13,578 bases of DNA, taken from assembly GCA_945907335.1 (NCBI GenBank), contig CAMDSU010000030.1, forward strand, positions 1 to 13,578, read 5' to 3'. The DNA is from Bordetella parapertussis (lineage in GTDB: Bacteria > Pseudomonadota > Gammaproteobacteria > Burkholderiales > Burkholderiaceae_C). The notes under the pieces were generated by a model. It saw only the letters and a list, made by a program, of their open reading frames with translations, had not been told where the DNA came from and did no database searches. Position 1 is the first letter of the stretch. Each line of letters starts with the position of its first letter. Of the stretch, positions 1 through 6,409 are shown piece by piece. The translations under genes and the position numbers were made by a program.

Positions 1-159
1 GAAGAAGACACCGAAATTTTGAAATGTGTGCAGCAACTCATCGTTGCCAATTTGCATGGCCACCCCATGCCACTGGTGATTGAGGCTGCCAGGTCGGTGA
101 TCAATTCCCATAACAAGCCTTCGTTTGGCGAAATTTTTGACGGTATGCGAGGCAAATAA
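1..159 (+). CDS. motA: Flagellar motor stator protein MotA, C-terminal fragment
   Basis: The frame is open from base 1 and ends with TAA at 157-159, giving the last 52 residues of a protein whose start lies outside the window. The tail contains ANLHGHPMPLVIEAARSVI and then a PSFGEIFDGMRGK ending. This matches the MotA/PomA family, where a conserved aromatic-basic stretch and a PSF-x-E motif lie in the cytoplasmic C-terminal tail. MotA forms the pentameric ring around MotB in the inner membrane and presses on FliG to turn the rotor. It is followed two bases later by motB, the standard stator pair, so the two are surely co-transcribed. The membrane segments and the charged torque-generating loop are not in the window, so the coupling ion cannot be judged from this piece. 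Confidence 0.85.
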   Translation, partial: EEDTEILKCVQQLIVANLHGHPMPLVIEAARSVINSHNKPSFGEIFDGMRGK

Positions 160-161
160 AC

Positions 162-1202
162 ATGGCCGACGAGCAAGCCAAGCCGGTGGTGGAGGTCGAT
201 CCCGACGCGCCGCCCACGGACACGCCACCCGAAACGCCGGCAGAAGCGCCTGCGTCAGAAGCGCTTGCGCCCGTCATCATCATCAAAAAAATGCCCGATG
301 GGCACGGCGGTGCCCACGGTGGCGCCTGGAAAATTGCGCTGGCCGACATGATGACCGCCATGATGGCGTTCTTCTTGTTGATGTGGTTGTTGGGTGCGTC
401 CAATGCCGACCAACGCAAAAGCATTGCCGACTATTTCAAACCCACGTCACACAGTTTGACGCCAGTGGGTCAATTGGCTGGTTCTAACGGTGTGTTGGGC
501 GGTCGCTCCATCATCGACCCGGACGCGTTTCCCTATGCGATGCGTCAAACCGGTTTGCTCGAACGACTGACTCCCAAGTCTGAAGGCGGCCCCAACCCTG
601 ACACCGATCCTGGCCCTGAAAACGAAAACGAAGCCAAGGACCCAAGCTCTGGCAAGAGCGAAGGTGGCAACGACCCTGACAAGTTGAGCCAGGCTGAGAA
701 AAAAGAAATCGCCGAGCAGCAAGACAAGGAAAACTTTGAAAAGCTGGAAAAAGACATCAAGGAAAAGCTGTCCGAGAACAAGAGGTTCGAACAGATCAAA
801 GACCAGGTGTCGATCACGCGGGACAAAGAAGGTTTGCGTATCGAAATCATCGACAAAGCCGATTTCGCCATGTTCCCAAGCGCTGGTGTAAGTATGCAAG
901 GCAAGGCGGCGGCGTTGATTGGTGAAGTCGCCGCGTCACTCGCTGATATGCCCAACAAGGTGGCGATTCGTGGTCACACCGATGCCGTGCCTTTCCAAAA
1001 TCCGGAAGGCAAAAACAACTGGACCTTGTCAGCCGAACGCGCAGAGGTCACCCGACAACTGTTGCAGAAAAAAGGCATCAAGGAAGAACGCTTCACCCGC
1101 ATTGAGGGCGTGGCTGACACCGATCCGTTCAACCCGAAAGACAAGTTCGATCCGCGCAACCGCCGCATGAGTATCACGGTGTTGAACCAAGATCCGCAGT
1201 AA
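162..1202 (+). CDS. motB: Flagellar motor stator protein MotB
   Basis: This 346-residue protein is the peptidoglycan-anchored partner of MotA; together they form the ion channel that powers flagellar rotation. The single membrane helix follows HGGAWKIALADMMTAMMAFF, and Asp62 in ALAD is the ion-binding residue, equivalent to Asp32 of E. coli MotB. Residues about 75-95 (ADQRKSIADYF) form the plug region. A long acidic, Gly/Pro/Glu-rich and then coiled linker spans about 140-215. The OmpA-like peptidoglycan-binding domain follows, with GHTDAVPF, NNWTLSAERA and NRRMSITVL. The N-terminus before the helix is about 50 residues, longer than in E. coli, and is rich in acidic residues and proline. The ATG lies two bases after the motA stop, and GAGG at 149-152 inside the end of motA serves as ribosome site. 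The plug and the GVLGG stretch after it look more like alphaproteobacterial MotB proteins (inference from memory). Confidence 0.95.
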   Translation: MADEQAKPVVEVDPDAPPTDTPPETPAEAPASEALAPVIIIKKMPDGHGGAHGGAWKIALADMMTAMMAFFLLMWLLGASNADQRKSIADYFKPTSHSLTPVGQLAGSNGVLGGRSIIDPDAFPYAMRQTGLLERLTPKSEGGPNPDTDPGPENENEAKDPSSGKSEGGNDPDKLSQAEKKEIAEQQDKENFEKLEKDIKEKLSENKRFEQIKDQVSITRDKEGLRIEIIDKADFAMFPSAGVSMQGKAAALIGEVAASLADMPNKVAIRGHTDAVPFQNPEGKNNWTLSAERAEVTRQLLQKKGIKEERFTRIEGVADTDPFNPKDKFDPRNRRMSITVLNQDPQ

Positions 1203-1216
1203 TTTTTTTGACAGGT

Positions 1217-1256
1217 GTCACATTGCGTGAAAGCGTGATGTGACCATCCTTTTTTT
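1217..1256 (+). terminator. Intrinsic terminator after motAB
   Basis: An 11-base-pair stem (1217-1227 with 1234-1244, including two G-U pairs) closes a six-base TGAAAG loop and is followed, after CATCC, by seven T residues at 1250-1256. It begins 14 bases after the motB stop. The layout fits Rho-independent termination on the plus strand. It separates motAB from the convergent activator gene. On the opposite strand the stem is followed by A residues, so it would not stop the leftward gene. Confidence 0.8.
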
Positions 1257-1286
1257 ACAGCCGCTGTCTCTCAAACGGCTCCCTAT

Positions 1287-2411
1287 TCAAGCGGTACGCA
1301 ATTCGTATTTGTTGATTTTTTCAATCAACGTGGTGCGCTGTAGATTGAGCAACTTGGCGGTTCGTGACACATTGCCTTGAGAACGCTCCAGTGCTTGCTC
1401 GATGATGTTGCGTTCAATTTCAGCCAAGCGGTCTTTCAGCGACATGCCCTCGGGCGGCAGATGCGGCATGCCTTGTGCCAGCATGATGATGCTTTCTATG
1501 TCGTTGTCCTGTGGCTCAGGTTGGTTCACCAATGGGTTGGAAGCTTCGGCAGCTTGCATCTCCGCCAACACCTCGGGCGGCATGTTCATTTCCTGCATGG
1601 TGGCCGGGCCACTGCGCTCGAGCAACTCGGCTTGAATAGGTACCAATGCTTTGGGCAATAAATTGGAGGGAATGGCACGCAAGTCCAATTCTTGTCCCGC
1701 ATAAAGTGTGCTGAAGCGGTCGATCAGATTGCACAACTCGCGCACATTGCCGGGCCATGGATAGTCCACCAAGGCTTGCAAAAATTCGGTAGAAAAACGC
1801 ACGGCCTGTGTTTGGCCCAATTTGTAATGGCTGGCGTAAAAACGCAGCAACTCCGGAATGTCTTCTTTGCGCTCGCGCAAAGGCGGTGTGACCACGGGCA
1901 GCACATTAAGCCGATAGTACAAATCTTCGCGAAAACGACTGGCTTGTATTTCTGCTTCTAAATCGCGGTGTGTGGCGGCAATGACACGAACATCGATCGG
2001 TACCTGCCGTGTGGCACCCACTGGGTCGATCAATCGCTCTTGCAACACGCGCAGCAATTTCACCTGCATGTCCAATGACATGTCGCCAATCTCGTCCAAA
2101 AAGATGGTGCCGCCATGCGCCAATTCGAAGCGCCCAATGCGATCAGCCACAGCGCCTGTGAACGATCCTTTGCGGTGACCGAAGAGTTCACTTTCGAGTA
2201 ACTCTTTGGGGATGGCTGAGCAGTTAATAGGTACAAAAGCGCCGCCTGCGCGGTCGGACTGTTCATGCAAAGAGCGGGCTAATAACTCTTTGCCTGTGCC
2301 ACTTTCACCGGTGATCAACACGGTGGCGTTGGAGTTGGCGATGGTCGATACCAAGCGGCGCAAAGCTTGCGCAATAGGGCTGTTACCGATGAAAAAGGAT
2401 TGCGACTTCAT
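1287..2411 (-). CDS. Sigma-54-dependent activator, FleQ/FlrA-like, lacking the N-terminal domain
   Basis: This is a sigma-54 activator that remodels RpoN-RNA polymerase by ATP hydrolysis. Counting from the ATG at 2411 it has 374 residues: Walker A GESGTGKE at 35-42, the sigma-54 contact loop as GSFTGA (not GAFTGA) at 82-87, Walker B GTIFLDE at 101-107, the arginine-finger region REDLYYRLNV at 161-170, and WPGNVREL near 219-226. The C-terminal helix-turn-helix (about 341-372, with GNVSRTAKLLNLQRTTLIEK) closely resembles FleQ and FlrA, the flagellar master activators. The usual N-terminal receiver-like domain of about 130 residues is absent. The LFRS motif that FleQ uses for cyclic-di-GMP is also not seen before the FIGNS start of the AAA+ domain. 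The frame stays open to a GTG at 2570, with in-frame ATGs at 2528 and 2519, but that extension has no recognised domain and no start has a good ribosome site. I chose 2411 because it begins just before the AAA+ domain and leaves room for divergent promoters. Confidence 0.88.
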   Translation of the reverse strand: MKSQSFFIGNSPIAQALRRLVSTIANSNATVLITGESGTGKELLARSLHEQSDRAGGAFVPINCSAIPKELLESELFGHRKGSFTGAVADRIGRFELAHGGTIFLDEIGDMSLDMQVKLLRVLQERLIDPVGATRQVPIDVRVIAATHRDLEAEIQASRFREDLYYRLNVLPVVTPPLRERKEDIPELLRFYASHYKLGQTQAVRFSTEFLQALVDYPWPGNVRELCNLIDRFSTLYAGQELDLRAIPSNLLPKALVPIQAELLERSGPATMQEMNMPPEVLAEMQAAEASNPLVNQPEPQDNDIESIIMLAQGMPHLPPEGMSLKDRLAEIERNIIEQALERSQGNVSRTAKLLNLQRTTLIEKINKYELRTA

Positions 2412-2502
2412 GCGTCGGCGATTGTCGCTGATGTCATCACGCTGGCAAGTCGCCAAAAGTATTCGACCCGTAGCGATTTGTTTTTTAAAGAACACGCCCA
2501 AG

Positions 2503-2518
2503 CGGTCGATACTTTGCA
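2503..2518 (+). promoter_or_regulatory. Possible sigma-54 promoter for the flgP-flgT run
   Basis: CGG at 2503-2505, ten bases after the GG, and GC at 2516-2517 inside TTTGCAT give the invariant GG-N10-GC spacing of RpoN promoters with a perfect -12 element. The -24 element is poor beyond the GG. The predicted start near 2529 would leave a leader of about 59 bases before the ATG at 2588. It lies in the 176-base gap between the activator start I chose (2411) and flgP; nothing else convincing was seen there except a small TGGC-N5-GCCA inverted repeat at 2443-2455. Confidence 0.35.
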
Positions 2519-2587
2519 TGTACCCCATGAACCAGTTGTGCCTGGATGAGCCGGTCACCGATTGCTTCACACAAAGAGGAATTCACC

Positions 2588-3130
2588 ATGTTTTACCGTT
2601 TGACCTTAACGCTGGTTGCGATGGCTTCATTGACAGCTTGTGAATCCATTCGCCCCTATGCAGCAGCACCCGCACCTGTGGTGACCGTGGCCACACCCGC
2701 ACCTGCGGCGGCCCCCAGAACCATGCAGGCCGCTTCAGAGCCGTCACCCGCGTCGATGATCACACCGATGCTCGAGCGCAAAGAAACCATGGTGGCCACT
2801 GGTTATGCGGTGATCAGCATTCAAAACCACAAGAACTCGGCACAGCAACGTTTGTTGGCGATTCGCGCCTCCAAACTCGACGCCTACCGCGCCCTGACCG
2901 AACAGGTGTATGGTCAGCAATTGGATGCAACCACCACGGTGGCTGACATGACGGTGTTGAACGACACCTTTCGCACACGCGTGGAAGGTGTGATTTATGG
3001 GGCCACGTTGGTGAGCATCACACCGGTGGGCGACGACACCTACGAAACCACTTTGTCTTTGGACCGCAATGCGGTGCAAGACTTGCGCATGCTGTATTTG
3101 ACGCAAGTCGCAACACGCTCCAACCGCTGA
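2588..3130 (+). CDS. flgP: Flagellar outer-membrane lipoprotein, FlgP/LPP20 family
   Basis: This 180-residue lipoprotein has a signal peptide with lipobox LTAC, so Cys18 becomes the lipidated N-terminus. An Ala/Pro-rich tether follows to about residue 60. An LPP20-type domain spans about 68-171, with ATGYAVISIQ, RLLAIRASKLDAYRALTEQ, VYGQ, TTVADM and DDTYETTLSLD. This pattern matches FlgP of Vibrio, a lipoprotein of the basal-body H-ring around the outer-membrane ring, needed for motility and sheath-linked flagellar stability. The ATG at 2588 is chosen because AGAGGA lies seven bases upstream and the lipobox needs this start; an upstream in-frame ATG at 2546 would spoil the signal peptide. The gene is ten bases before flgT, as part of the same run. 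No FlgO gene, the usual Vibrio partner, is in the window. Confidence 0.85.
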   Translation: MFYRLTLTLVAMASLTACESIRPYAAAPAPVVTVATPAPAAAPRTMQAASEPSPASMITPMLERKETMVATGYAVISIQNHKNSAQQRLLAIRASKLDAYRALTEQVYGQQLDATTTVADMTVLNDTFRTRVEGVIYGATLVSITPVGDDTYETTLSLDRNAVQDLRMLYLTQVATRSNR

Positions 3131-3140
3131 TTGGGTTGAA

Positions 3141-4208
3141 ATGAAAACGGTGATGGACAAACGTTCATGGTTGCCTGTTCTGGCTGTGGTGTGCTGGGGT
3201 CTGGCGATGCCAGTCTTGGCCAACCCACTGAGCCCGGAAGAGCGCTTGGACGCGATCCGTCAAGCCTTGGTCAAACGCGCCATGGAGGGCCCCACAGAGG
3301 TCCGCGCGAGTTCCTTTATTGACGGCAGCGGTGTGCTCAGAGAAGCCAGCAGTTTTGTGACCGGCATGGAAGTGCGCGGCGTGCGTGTGATGGCTTATGG
3401 CCGCGACATGGACCAACAAGCCGCTGCCGGTATGGTGTTGGACAGCAGCCAACCGATCCCCCCCAATGGCTGCAAGGCTTCTAAATCACCGGTGTGGCAC
3501 CAGATGACTTGGGAATTGCTCAGTGTGCCCATGCCCGTGTCTCACCAGTACGAAGCCCAACAGTTGGAATTGCAGTTGCGAAAAATGGCGATAGTGGCCT
3601 CTCAGCAATCGGGTACGTGGCGATTGAATGAACGCAAATATGTGAGCGACACCTACGAACGTTTGTTGGTAGGCCAAGGCGAACAAAACGTGCCTTGGCA
3701 ACTCAGGGTCAGCATTGTGCCGGGGCGCGACTCGGTGTACCTGTCAAAAACTTATGAGATTCGCTGGGAATTGGTTTCCCGCGTACAAGGCATTGCGCTT
3801 TACCAGTCCGAACAAAAAATCAGCATCAACCAACCACAGTTGGTGCCTGCCACCAGTCGTCCGCTTGAAACCGCCGTGTTGGCGCAAATCCAAGCCGCCG
3901 TGCAAGTGATGTCGCAGGGCATGGAGCGGGTGTTGTCCTGCCGTGTTCCGCAGTTTGAGGTGTTGAAAGTCCGTCAAGACAGCGTGCGCATTGCCGGCGG
4001 CAGTGGCAGTGGCTTGAAAGTGGGCGCCAGCGTGGTGTTGACTGACAAAGACCAATTGCCATCGCGTGCTTTAGAGCCACGCGCCTTTGACAGCCTGGCC
4101 ATGGGCGAGGTGGTGTCTGTCAGCGAATACGCCGCCGAAGTGAAATTGAAAACTTCGGCCAAAATAAACAATCCATCCCAATGGATGGCTGTGCCTTACA
4201 TGCCTTGA
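3141..4208 (+). CDS. flgT: Periplasmic flagellar assembly protein, FlgT-like
   Basis: This 355-residue secreted protein has a Sec signal peptide (cleavage likely after VLA at residue 27). Its arrangement resembles FlgT of Vibrio, the H-ring protein that helps place the outer ring and the stators. The N-terminal part (about 28-105, with LVKRAMEGPTEVRASSFI) matches the FlgT_N type. The middle region is beta-rich, and the C-terminal part from about 275 contains RIAGGSGSGLKVGASVVL, a glycine-rich barrel segment like FlgT_C. The mature chain has only two cysteines, Cys111 and Cys267, which could form a disulfide in the periplasm. The length is close to Vibrio FlgT. The ATG at 3141 is ten bases after the flgP stop; its ribosome site is weak, and the in-frame ATG at 3153 is a possible alternative. 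The assignment rests on domain pattern and on its FlgP neighbour, so it is good but not certain. Confidence 0.75.
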   Translation: MKTVMDKRSWLPVLAVVCWGLAMPVLANPLSPEERLDAIRQALVKRAMEGPTEVRASSFIDGSGVLREASSFVTGMEVRGVRVMAYGRDMDQQAAAGMVLDSSQPIPPNGCKASKSPVWHQMTWELLSVPMPVSHQYEAQQLELQLRKMAIVASQQSGTWRLNERKYVSDTYERLLVGQGEQNVPWQLRVSIVPGRDSVYLSKTYEIRWELVSRVQGIALYQSEQKISINQPQLVPATSRPLETAVLAQIQAAVQVMSQGMERVLSCRVPQFEVLKVRQDSVRIAGGSGSGLKVGASVVLTDKDQLPSRALEPRAFDSLAMGEVVSVSEYAAEVKLKTSAKINNPSQWMAVPYMP

Positions 4209-4227
4209 ATGGATTCAGGAGTTTTCT

Positions 4228-4911
4228 ATGTTGTTCTCTAAACGCTCACAGTTCATGCTTGTGTTGTTGGTCGCTTTCCACGGATGGGCCAGCGCCAATG
4301 AATCAAACAAGCAACCGCCGTTGGAATTGCCCAAAGCGCTGGCTGATGGCGAACCTGTGGCCGTGGTGGAGAAAGCCAAGCCTGATCTGGTGAAAAAAGC
4401 CGCGCCAAAATCCGAGGCGGTGACCAGTCGCGAAGTCAAAGCGGTGACTTTGCCTGCCGCAAAACCTGCAGCGCCAACACCGGTAGCTACGGCGCGCGAT
4501 TTGAGTGGCCTGCCCGAAATGACCAACTACACCACCCGCAAAGGTGACACGGTTGAAAAAATTCTGCAAAAGTTTTACCCGGCGTCGCCATTGCGCGCCG
4601 ATGTGCTGCGTGATGCCTTGGTACAAAACAACCCCAAAGCTTTCCCCAAAGGCAATGCCAAATCGCTGGTCATTGGCAGCAATGTATCCTTGCCTGATCC
4701 GTTGGAGTTGAGCAGAAAACTGCTGCTGCCTGTGGTGTCGGCGGTTAACAAACCCGACAGCGCAAGCGCGGTGTCTCCTGCCGCGGTGGCTGTCGCGCCG
4801 GTGGCTCCCACACCGGCCAATCCCTCGGGCGGCGGCGGCGCGGCGGCGCACAGTGCCGGTCACAATATGGCGATGCAAGACACCAAGCGCCACTGGGTGC
4901 GTTACCCCTGA
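4228..4911 (+). CDS. Secreted LysM-like protein of unknown role in a flagellar run
   Basis: This 227-residue protein has a signal peptide (cleavage likely after ASA at residue 23). A Pro/Ala/Lys-rich linker covers about 25-95. A LysM-like domain spans about 100-157 (YTTRKGDTVEKILQKFYP, NNPKAFPKGNA and a LPDP end), resembling the FimV-type variant in which the second helix precedes a NNP-x-AF motif. The C-terminal tail (about 175-227) is Ala/Val/Pro-rich and then Gly-rich with His residues, ending RHWVRYP. LysM domains bind peptidoglycan, so it may anchor the FlgP/FlgT ring to the wall, but this is inference; no flagellar protein of this exact build is known to me. AGGAG at 4217-4221 sits six bases before the ATG. 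It lies between flgT and the FliK-like gene, with gaps of about 20 and 39 bases, so it is probably co-transcribed with both. Confidence 0.75.
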   Translation: MLFSKRSQFMLVLLVAFHGWASANESNKQPPLELPKALADGEPVAVVEKAKPDLVKKAAPKSEAVTSREVKAVTLPAAKPAAPTPVATARDLSGLPEMTNYTTRKGDTVEKILQKFYPASPLRADVLRDALVQNNPKAFPKGNAKSLVIGSNVSLPDPLELSRKLLLPVVSAVNKPDSASAVSPAAVAVAPVAPTPANPSGGGGAAAHSAGHNMAMQDTKRHWVRYP

Positions 4912-4950
4912 GATTTCGCCGACGCCGTTCGGCATGCAAGGATTTGCCCT

Positions 4951-6081
4951 ATGCTCGGCCCAGAGTCCGTATCAGCCAGCCCTCGAGTCCCTCTGGTGCA
5001 GATGGATGTTCGAAGCCTGTGGGTACAAACGCCTGTGGCGCAGCAACTGGGCTTGCGCGATGGTCAGATTGTGCAGGCGACTGCCGAGATACGCGATCAA
5101 CGTGTGCGCTTGTGGCTCAAGGATTTTTTCTTTGAACTGCCCAACGGCTGGGTCCTCAAAGACGGCGACAAACCTTTTTTAAGGGTCAGCCAAAACGCGG
5201 GCAGCTGGGGGTTTTTGATTCAGTCGTATCCCAGCGGACAAACCTCCAGCGCCACCCCTGCTTCTGCGGCGTTTGGCATCAACCAACCGCCCGTCTTGAA
5301 CCCGGCGCAGACATTGCCCAGCACCACCTTGGGTTTGTTGTTGACCCAACCCACCGGATTTGAAAGCTTCACCCGCATGCTCGCTGGGCTTGGCATGCGA
5401 AATTTGAGCGGTCAGGGTGAGTTCTCCGACATGGTCAAGCGTTTGCTGCAACAACGCAGTTCGCTCGCACAAATGAACCCTATGACACTCAAACGCCTGG
5501 TGTCTGGCCAAGCCCGAAGTGCCGAAAATTTGCTGGCGCAAGGCTTGCCCGCCAACGATGACCCCAAAGCCATCATCAAACAAATGTTGGCTTTGTTGCA
5601 GCAACAAACTGTCGAAGGCCTTGGAAAAAAAGACACCCTCGAGCTAGAGCAGGCCGTGCGTGAACTGGAAGCCGCGCAGGCGCAGGCGGCGCAAAAATGG
5701 CTCAGTGGCGAGTTGTCTTTGCATGTGGTGTTGCCGTTTGTCGACCACGAACCGGTGGATTTGCATTTTCAAAAACCTGCACGCAAACCCAACCAAGAGG
5801 AGCCGCCGTTGACGGTGGATATCCACTCGCGCAGTCGCACCTTGGGGGAAATATGGCTCAACACCACCATCACCCAAGGCACAGGGGTGGATTTGGTGAT
5901 GTGGGCATTGCGCAGTGACGTGGCGGGCATGGCCAAACAACGCGCCACAGAACTTGCACTTGAACTCGGCGCTGCTGGTTTGAACTTGCAATCATTCCAG
6001 ATCTTCAATGCGGCGCGGCCGTTGGTGCGCGCCTCTGAAGCTTCTGGCAGTCGTGGCTCTGTCATCGATACCCAAGCCTGA
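4951..6081 (+). CDS. FliK-like flagellar hook-length control protein
   Basis: This 376-residue protein has no signal peptide. Its C-terminal 90 residues (about 285-358, with PLTVDIHSRSRTLGEIWL and LALELGAAGLNLQSFQIF) fit the C-terminal domain of the FliK family (Flg_hook). In FliK that domain contacts the FlhB C-terminal domain and switches export from hook to filament subunits. The N-terminal part holds a beta-rich stretch (about 15-95) and then Gln/Leu-rich helices (about 160-250), with no long disordered ruler of the classical kind. AAGGA at 4938-4942 lies eight bases before the ATG. It sits directly before a small FlhB_CC-type gene, an arrangement that suggests a matched pair. The sequence is divergent, so it could be a second FliK-like protein besides a canonical FliK elsewhere in the genome. 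I therefore do not give it the fliK symbol. Confidence 0.7.
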   Translation: MLGPESVSASPRVPLVQMDVRSLWVQTPVAQQLGLRDGQIVQATAEIRDQRVRLWLKDFFFELPNGWVLKDGDKPFLRVSQNAGSWGFLIQSYPSGQTSSATPASAAFGINQPPVLNPAQTLPSTTLGLLLTQPTGFESFTRMLAGLGMRNLSGQGEFSDMVKRLLQQRSSLAQMNPMTLKRLVSGQARSAENLLAQGLPANDDPKAIIKQMLALLQQQTVEGLGKKDTLELEQAVRELEAAQAQAAQKWLSGELSLHVVLPFVDHEPVDLHFQKPARKPNQEEPPLTVDIHSRSRTLGEIWLNTTITQGTGVDLVMWALRSDVAGMAKQRATELALELGAAGLNLQSFQIFNAARPLVRASEASGSRGSVIDTQA

Positions 6082-6094
6082 GTACACATTAGCC

Positions 6095-6409
6095 ATGAAA
6101 TCACCTTTTGAAGCCATTGCACTCGAATACGGGCAGCGTAAAACGCCACGCGTGGTGGCCAAAGGGCAGGCCGAATTGGCGCATCGCATCATTCAAGAGG
6201 CCAAGCGCCAAGGCATTTATGTGGCCGAGGATCCGCAGCTGCTGGCCTTGATGAGCAAACTGGAAGTGGGGGAAGAAATCACGCAAGATATGTACACCGC
6301 CGTGGCAGTGATTTTGTCTTGGGTGTATTGGCTCAAGGGCATGCAACCTGGCGACGAGCAAATGCCGTCCGCCGAAAAGGCCGCGTCAAGCTTCGGTAAA
6401 ACCCCGTAG
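6095..6409 (+). CDS. FlhB C-terminal-domain-like protein (FlhX-type)
   Basis: This 104-residue protein corresponds to the cytoplasmic C-terminal half of FlhB, the export-gate switch protein. It reads FEAIALEYGQRKTPRVVAKG, then AELAHRIIQEAKRQGI, EDPQLLALMSKLEVGEEI, and YTAVAVILSWVYWLK. It starts right where FlhB_CC begins, after the autocleavage site: the NPTH motif itself is absent and the protein opens with MKSP. Full FlhB is about 380 residues with four membrane helices; none is present here. Such stand-alone FlhB_CC copies (FlhX in Helicobacter and Campylobacter) behave like a pre-cleaved switch fragment. The ATG at 6095 is 13 bases after the FliK-like stop. No strong ribosome site is seen, so translation may be coupled to the upstream gene. 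Its last 24 bases overlap flgN on the other strand. Confidence 0.85.
   Translation: MKSPFEAIALEYGQRKTPRVVAKGQAELAHRIIQEAKRQGIYVAEDPQLLALMSKLEVGEEITQDMYTAVAVILSWVYWLKGMQPGDEQMPSAEKAASSFGKTP

Noticed and set aside
125..487. Extra open frame overlapping the start of motB
   Set aside because: It runs in another frame across clear motB coding sequence and its residues are Arg/Ala/His low complexity; no domain.
1258..1280. Hairpin AGCCG...CGGCT downstream of the activator gene as its terminator
   Set aside because: Only five base pairs with a 12-base loop, and no T-run follows on the minus strand.
2553..2565. GG...GC pair just before flgP as a sigma-54 promoter
   Set aside because: The spacing between GG and GC is nine instead of ten, and the start would fall almost on the ribosome site.
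2412..2570. N-terminal extension of the activator up to GTG at 2570
   Set aside because: The extra 53 residues match no domain I know, there is no ribosome site, and the region holds the likely divergent promoters; kept only as an alternative start.
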